From: DATBHM01 sp963772375
GTDB lineage: Bacteria; Actinomycetota; UBA4738; JACQTL01
DNA: 64,000 bases
Reading direction: 5' to 3'
NCBI GenBank assembly: GCA_963772375.1
Contig: CAVYXG010000007.1
Location: forward strand, 186,001-250,000
Shown: positions 60,597 through 64,000 of the stretch, one piece after another
How positions within the stretch are numbered: the first letter of the stretch is position 1
Layout of the letters: every line of letters starts with the position of its first letter
Position numbers and translations under genes: made by a program
Notes under the pieces: model-generated
What the model was told of the DNA's origin: nothing
The model's database searches: none
Seen by the model: only the letters and a program-made list of their open reading frames with translations

Positions 60597-61784
60597 TCAG
60601 CGAACGAGCTGCGCCAGGTCCTCCGCCAGCGGTGGGACCGGCTGTCCGGAGAGGTACGCCCGCGCCATCAGCACGTCGAACAGCCGGACACACCCCTCGC
60701 GCTCCGAGAGCGGGCCGGGAACGAACCCCCGGGATCCCATTCCCCGGTACACCGACTCGATGGCGTGCCAGTCCTGGCGGTTGGTGATGTCCCAGAACTC
60801 CACGGCGAACGCCGGGTCGAACCCGTGCGACGAGACGTCCTCCGGCGAGAACAGCCACTGGCACTCGATCTCCGTACGACCGGCGGCGAGCGGCGTCATC
60901 CGATGGGTGAGGACGTAGTCAGGGTGGAGGCTGATCAGCAAGTTGGGGACGAGCCCCATGTACAGGACCTGCCGGCGCTGCTTCGGGGCCAGCCCCCGCA
61001 GGGGCGTCGCACCGGATTCGCCGGTGAGCGACATGGTGACGGCGCCCGGGCGCAGGTCCATGAACCCGCCCGACCACACGCCGGCCGGCCGCAGGTCGCG
61101 GCCGCTCTCGGGCGGCGTCACCGCACACAGCTCGGGGTGGATGTTCGAGCAGTGGTAGCACTCGTGGTAGTTCTCGTGGGCGATCTTCCAGTTCGACTCG
61201 ACGACGTAGCGGTGCTCCGCGCCCACGAGGAGCCGCTCGGGCTCGTGGTCGCGGACGTGGTTCCCGAGGTCCCCCAGGTGCTCGGCGAGCGGCGGCGCAC
61301 CGCCGGACGCATTGACGAACGCCCAGCCGTGCCACTCCTCCACCCGCGCGGCGTGCAGCCCGAACTCGTCCCGGTCCAGGCCCGCGAACCCCGGCGCCCC
61401 GCGCATCCGGCCGTCGAGGTCGTAGACCCACGCGTGATACGGGCACATGACCGTGGACCGGCACACGCGTTCGCCGGCTTCGAGGAGCTCGTGGCCCCGG
61501 TGCCGGCAGGTGTTGAAGAACGCCCGCAGGATCCCGTCACCGCCGCGTACCAGCAAGATGGTCTCCGACCCCACGCGCGCACCGATCTGGTCACCCGGCT
61601 CCGGGAGGTCGGCCGCGCGCCCCACACAGACCCACGACGCGTCGAAGAGTCGCTCGATCTCCCAATCGAAGACCTCGTCGGACCGGTACGCCCGCGCTGG
61701 CAGGCCGGTGCTCGTTCCGAGCGGGAGGAACACCGATGCCAGCTCGTCCGGTGCGAACGGCCCGCGCTGTCCGGTTCCGTCCAT
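60597..61784 (-). CDS. Rieske [2Fe-2S] aromatic-ring/choline-type oxygenase, large subunit
   Basis: The 395-residue protein has a Rieske domain with CRHRGHELL and CPYHAWVYDLDG (CxH...CxxH) near residues 85-107. The catalytic domain carries NWKIAHENYHECYHC, which provides the Asn/His set for mononuclear iron. It fits oxygenases that hydroxylate rings or N-methyl groups with electrons from a separate reductase, such as choline/glycine-betaine monooxygenase-like enzymes. No reductase gene is in the window. GGGGAGGA lies just before ATG 61784. It is divergent from the acyl-CoA dehydrogenase, with an operator between them. Confidence 0.85.
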   Translation of the reverse strand: MDGTGQRGPFAPDELASVFLPLGTSTGLPARAYRSDEVFDWEIERLFDASWVCVGRAADLPEPGDQIGARVGSETILLVRGGDGILRAFFNTCRHRGHELLEAGERVCRSTVMCPYHAWVYDLDGRMRGAPGFAGLDRDEFGLHAARVEEWHGWAFVNASGGAPPLAEHLGDLGNHVRDHEPERLLVGAEHRYVVESNWKIAHENYHECYHCSNIHPELCAVTPPESGRDLRPAGVWSGGFMDLRPGAVTMSLTGESGATPLRGLAPKQRRQVLYMGLVPNLLISLHPDYVLTHRMTPLAAGRTEIECQWLFSPEDVSSHGFDPAFAVEFWDITNRQDWHAIESVYRGMGSRGFVPGPLSEREGCVRLFDVLMARAYLSGQPVPPLAEDLAQLVR

Positions 61785-61919
61785 CACGTCCTCCCCGTTT
61801 CCCGGGCATCATGCCAGACCGACTCGCCGGTCACCGCCACACCGGCACATGTTCCGTCCGGCCCTCGTCCACGATCGCCCCCTCGATGCGATTCGCGTGC
61901 GCTCGAGTTCCCAAGATAA

Positions 61920-61933
61920 ACTGAACGTTCAGT
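61920..61933. promoter_or_regulatory. Perfect 14-bp palindrome, TetR-type operator candidate
   Basis: ACTGAACGTTCAGT is a perfect inverted repeat lying 2 nt before ATG 61936 and overlapping a TAAACT -10-like hexamer at 61917. TetR-family repressors of acyl-CoA and related catabolic genes bind sites of this size and pattern. It could control both the acyl-CoA dehydrogenase and the divergent Rieske oxygenase. No regulator gene is visible in the window. Confidence 0.65.
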
Positions 61934-61935
61934 CA

Positions 61936-63165
61936 ATGCTTGGGCCGGCTCTCTCGACCGGTTCGAGCGGGGAGCCACGGGAGGCTCGTCTGCCGTACCC
62001 GATGACGGAGGAGGACCGGGAGCTCCAGCGGCGGGCTCGAGAGTTCGTCGACCGTGAGCTCATCCCCCACGAGGTCGAGGCGGAGCTCAACGACGGTCGG
62101 CTCCCAGACGACGTCGTAGAGCGCCACCGGAAGCTCGCCCGCGAGCTCGGGTTCGGCGCGATCTCGATGCCGAAGGAACTCGGCGGCGACGGGCTGTCGA
62201 CGTTCCAGCAGTCGCTCGTCCAGGAGCAGATCGGCCGGGTCACCAACGGCCTGGGGTGGGTCGTCCACACGCCGCCGGCCTGGCTGGCGGGCGTGGCCAC
62301 GCCGCACCAGCTGGCCACATGGGTCCAGCCGTCGATCCGTGGCGAGCGCATGGAGTGCTACGCGATCACGGAGGAGGGAGCCGGTTCCGACGTCGGCGCG
62401 ATCACCGCGAGGGTGAGCCGGGAGGGAGACGAGTACGTCCTCCAGGGCGAGAAGTGGCACGTCACTTCGGCCAACCTCGCCGATCACGTCTTCTTCCAGG
62501 GGGTGCTGACCGAGGGCGAGCACGCCGGCTCGCAGGCGCTGTTGGTCGTCGACATGGACACCCCCGGACTCCGCGTGGTCCGAACCCCCAAGTACTCGCA
62601 CACACTCGCGGACGAGCACCCCATCCTGGCGTTCGAGGGCGTGCGTGTCCCCGAGGCGAACCGCATCGGCGCCGAGGGCGACGGGATGCGGTTCGTGTAC
62701 GAGTGGTTCCGGTACGAGCGGCTGATGATCGCCGCGCGGTGCTGCGGCGCGGCCGAGCGGCTGATCGACGAGACGACCGAGTTCGCGAAGGGGCGCGTGG
62801 CGTTCGGACGCCCGATCGCGGAGTACCAGGCGGTGCAGTTCATGCTCGCGGATTCGCTCGCCGAGCTGTGGGCCGCCCGGCTGATGACGTACGAGACGGC
62901 GCGCGAGATGGACGGCGGCGCGGACGAGAAGACCCAGCACGCGCAGTGCTCGCTCGCCAAGCTGTACGCCAGCGAGATGGCCAACCGCGTGGCCGACCGG
63001 GCCGTGCAGATCTTCGGGGGGCGCGGCTACATGCGGGAGAACGTCGCGGAGCGATTCTTCCGCGAGCTCCGCGTCGAACGGATCTGGGAAGGGACCTCCG
63101 AGATCCAGCGTCTCATCGTCGCGGACCAGCTGCGCAAGCGGGGAAGCAGGCCCATCGTCGGATAG
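61936..63165 (+). CDS. Acyl-CoA dehydrogenase
   Basis: This 409-residue flavoprotein has the acyl-CoA dehydrogenase plan: an N-terminal helical domain (MTEEDRELQRRAREFVDREL), a beta domain with FAD/substrate residues (YAITEEGAGSDVGAI, GEKWHVTSAN) and a C-terminal helical bundle (RVAFGRPIAEYQAVQFMLAD). The catalytic Glu lies in IWEGTSEIQRLI. The start at ATG 61936 lies directly behind the operator; ATG 62002 is an alternative. It is followed 13 nt later by a class III aminotransferase, so they are probably one operon. The substrate chain type is unknown. Confidence 0.88.
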   Translation: MLGPALSTGSSGEPREARLPYPMTEEDRELQRRAREFVDRELIPHEVEAELNDGRLPDDVVERHRKLARELGFGAISMPKELGGDGLSTFQQSLVQEQIGRVTNGLGWVVHTPPAWLAGVATPHQLATWVQPSIRGERMECYAITEEGAGSDVGAITARVSREGDEYVLQGEKWHVTSANLADHVFFQGVLTEGEHAGSQALLVVDMDTPGLRVVRTPKYSHTLADEHPILAFEGVRVPEANRIGAEGDGMRFVYEWFRYERLMIAARCCGAAERLIDETTEFAKGRVAFGRPIAEYQAVQFMLADSLAELWAARLMTYETAREMDGGADEKTQHAQCSLAKLYASEMANRVADRAVQIFGGRGYMRENVAERFFRELRVERIWEGTSEIQRLIVADQLRKRGSRPIVG

Positions 63166-63178
63166 AAGGACGGAACTC

Positions 63179-64000
63179 GTGGCGACCACAGGAACGGACC
63201 GGAGCACTGGGATCGACGCGCTCATCGAGCGAGAGGAACGGCGGTTCGTGGAGCGTCAGCCGCGCTCCGGCGAGCTGTCGGAGCAGGCAAGGAGAACCCT
63301 CGCGGGCGGCGTCACCTCGAACTGGCAGATCCACCGCCCCCAGGCCGTGTGGATCTCGCATGGGCAGGGATCTCACGTCTGGGACGTGGACGGGAACGAA
63401 TTCGTCGACCTCCACGGGGGCTACGGCGTGAACGCGGTGGGCCACGCCCACCCAGCCGTGGTCGCCGCGGTGTCCGAACGGGTCCGGCGCGGGACGCACT
63501 TCGCGCAGCCGACAGAGGACGCTATCGCCGTCGCCGAGGACCTCTCTCGGCGGTTCGGACTGCCCAAGTGGCGGTTCGGCAACTCCGGGACCGAGGCGAC
63601 GATGGACGCCGTCCACCTGATGCGGGCGATCACCGGACGCGACCTCATCGTCAAGGTGGAGGGGACGTACCACGGCCATCACGACTCGGTGCAGGTGTCC
63701 GTGTACCAGCTGATCGAGGAGCTCGGACCGAGCAAGCGGCCGTGGAGCGCGCCCGCCTCGAGCGGGATCCCGCGGGCCATCGTCGAGCTGACGTTGGTCG
63801 TGCCGTTCAACGATCCCGAGGCGCTCCGGGACCTGTTCGACGAACGGGGGCGTGAGATCGCCGGGATGATCATGGAGCCGGTGATGATGAACGCGGGCAT
63901 CATCCCGCCGGTCCCCGGCTGGCTGGAGTGCGCGCGAGACGTCACCGGAAGCCACGGCGCGCTACTCGCGTTCGATGAGGTCAAGACGGGCTGCACGATC
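63179..64000 (+). CDS. Class III aminotransferase, GSA-aminotransferase-like (partial)
   Basis: GTG 63179 has GAAGGA upstream. The 274 visible residues resemble PLP-dependent class III aminotransferases: TLAGGVTSNWQIHRPQAVWI, VWDVDGNEFVDLHGGYGVNA with VGHAHPAVVAA, FGNSGTEATMDAVHLMRAIT, VEGTYHGHHDS and AFDEVKTG. The last carries the PLP-contacting Asp. The catalytic Lys lies beyond the window edge. Members move amino groups between amines and keto acids or isomerise glutamate semialdehyde; context with an acyl-CoA dehydrogenase suggests amine or amino-acid catabolism rather than haem synthesis. Confidence 0.85.
   Translation, partial: MATTGTDRSTGIDALIEREERRFVERQPRSGELSEQARRTLAGGVTSNWQIHRPQAVWISHGQGSHVWDVDGNEFVDLHGGYGVNAVGHAHPAVVAAVSERVRRGTHFAQPTEDAIAVAEDLSRRFGLPKWRFGNSGTEATMDAVHLMRAITGRDLIVKVEGTYHGHHDSVQVSVYQLIEELGPSKRPWSAPASSGIPRAIVELTLVVPFNDPEALRDLFDERGREIAGMIMEPVMMNAGIIPPVPGWLECARDVTGSHGALLAFDEVKTGCTI

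Overview
The window is GC-rich (around 70% by eye) and has dense genes with many GTG starts and 1-4 nt start/stop overlaps. Several genes appear leaderless. Together with PknB-type kinases, an Eis-like acetyltransferase, an IS21/IS110 complement and dnaX-recR next to lysC-asd, this points to an actinobacterial (Actinomycetota) chromosome, probably a soil or uncultured lineage. The SRP RNA upstream of dnaX is the long Alu-containing form, not the short 4.5S-like form of most well-known actinobacteria, so a deep-branching class is likely. No species assignment is possible from the sequence alone.

Layout. 1-19 kb is core-like: a flippase-glycosyltransferase fusion, MazG and two GNAT enzymes, a Ser/Thr kinase, asd-lysC, a DegV/PlsY lipid pair, an MFS exporter, MscS, an epoxide-hydrolase-like enzyme with an Old Yellow Enzyme, recR-dnaX and the SRP RNA. 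19-28 kb holds large secreted beta-propeller proteins (TolB/RTX, Asp-box type, NHL type) and a membrane esterase that has lost its 3' end. 28-41 kb is a mobile-element island: an IS110 element, a complete 3,057-bp Tn7/Tn552-like transposon (31214-34270) with TGT...ACA ends and a 5-bp target duplication, and a dead IS21 (38317-40983) whose istB carries fifteen perfect 9-bp repeats. Genes around them are broken. Between and after them lie two ECF sigma factor genes, each overlapping a single-pass membrane protein gene with an outer sensor-like part (a beta-propeller in one, two PASTA domains in the other).

42-50 kb carries an orphan peptide-type solute-binding lipoprotein, a kinase with an outer beta-propeller, and two tandem delta-60 repeat proteins. 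49.6-58.9 kb has two tRNA-Ser genes (GGA and CGA), a phosphotransferase, tadA, a DUF3352 protein, a secreted hydrolase-like protein, hemerythrin and two more propellers. 58.9-64 kb is a catabolic module: aldehyde dehydrogenase, Rieske oxygenase, acyl-CoA dehydrogenase behind a perfect palindromic operator, and a class III aminotransferase cut by the window end.

The main theme is surface sensing and display: beta-propellers occur as free secreted proteins, as lipoproteins, fused to a kinase and coupled to a sigma factor. Single-base frameshifts recur (about 13623, 20430, 29805, 31348, 34425 and 49028). Some may be assembly errors rather than decay, so affected genes are marked as broken with that caveat. 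The best candidate for a little-described system is the compact transposon. Its insertion can be undone on paper to restore an in-frame host gene.
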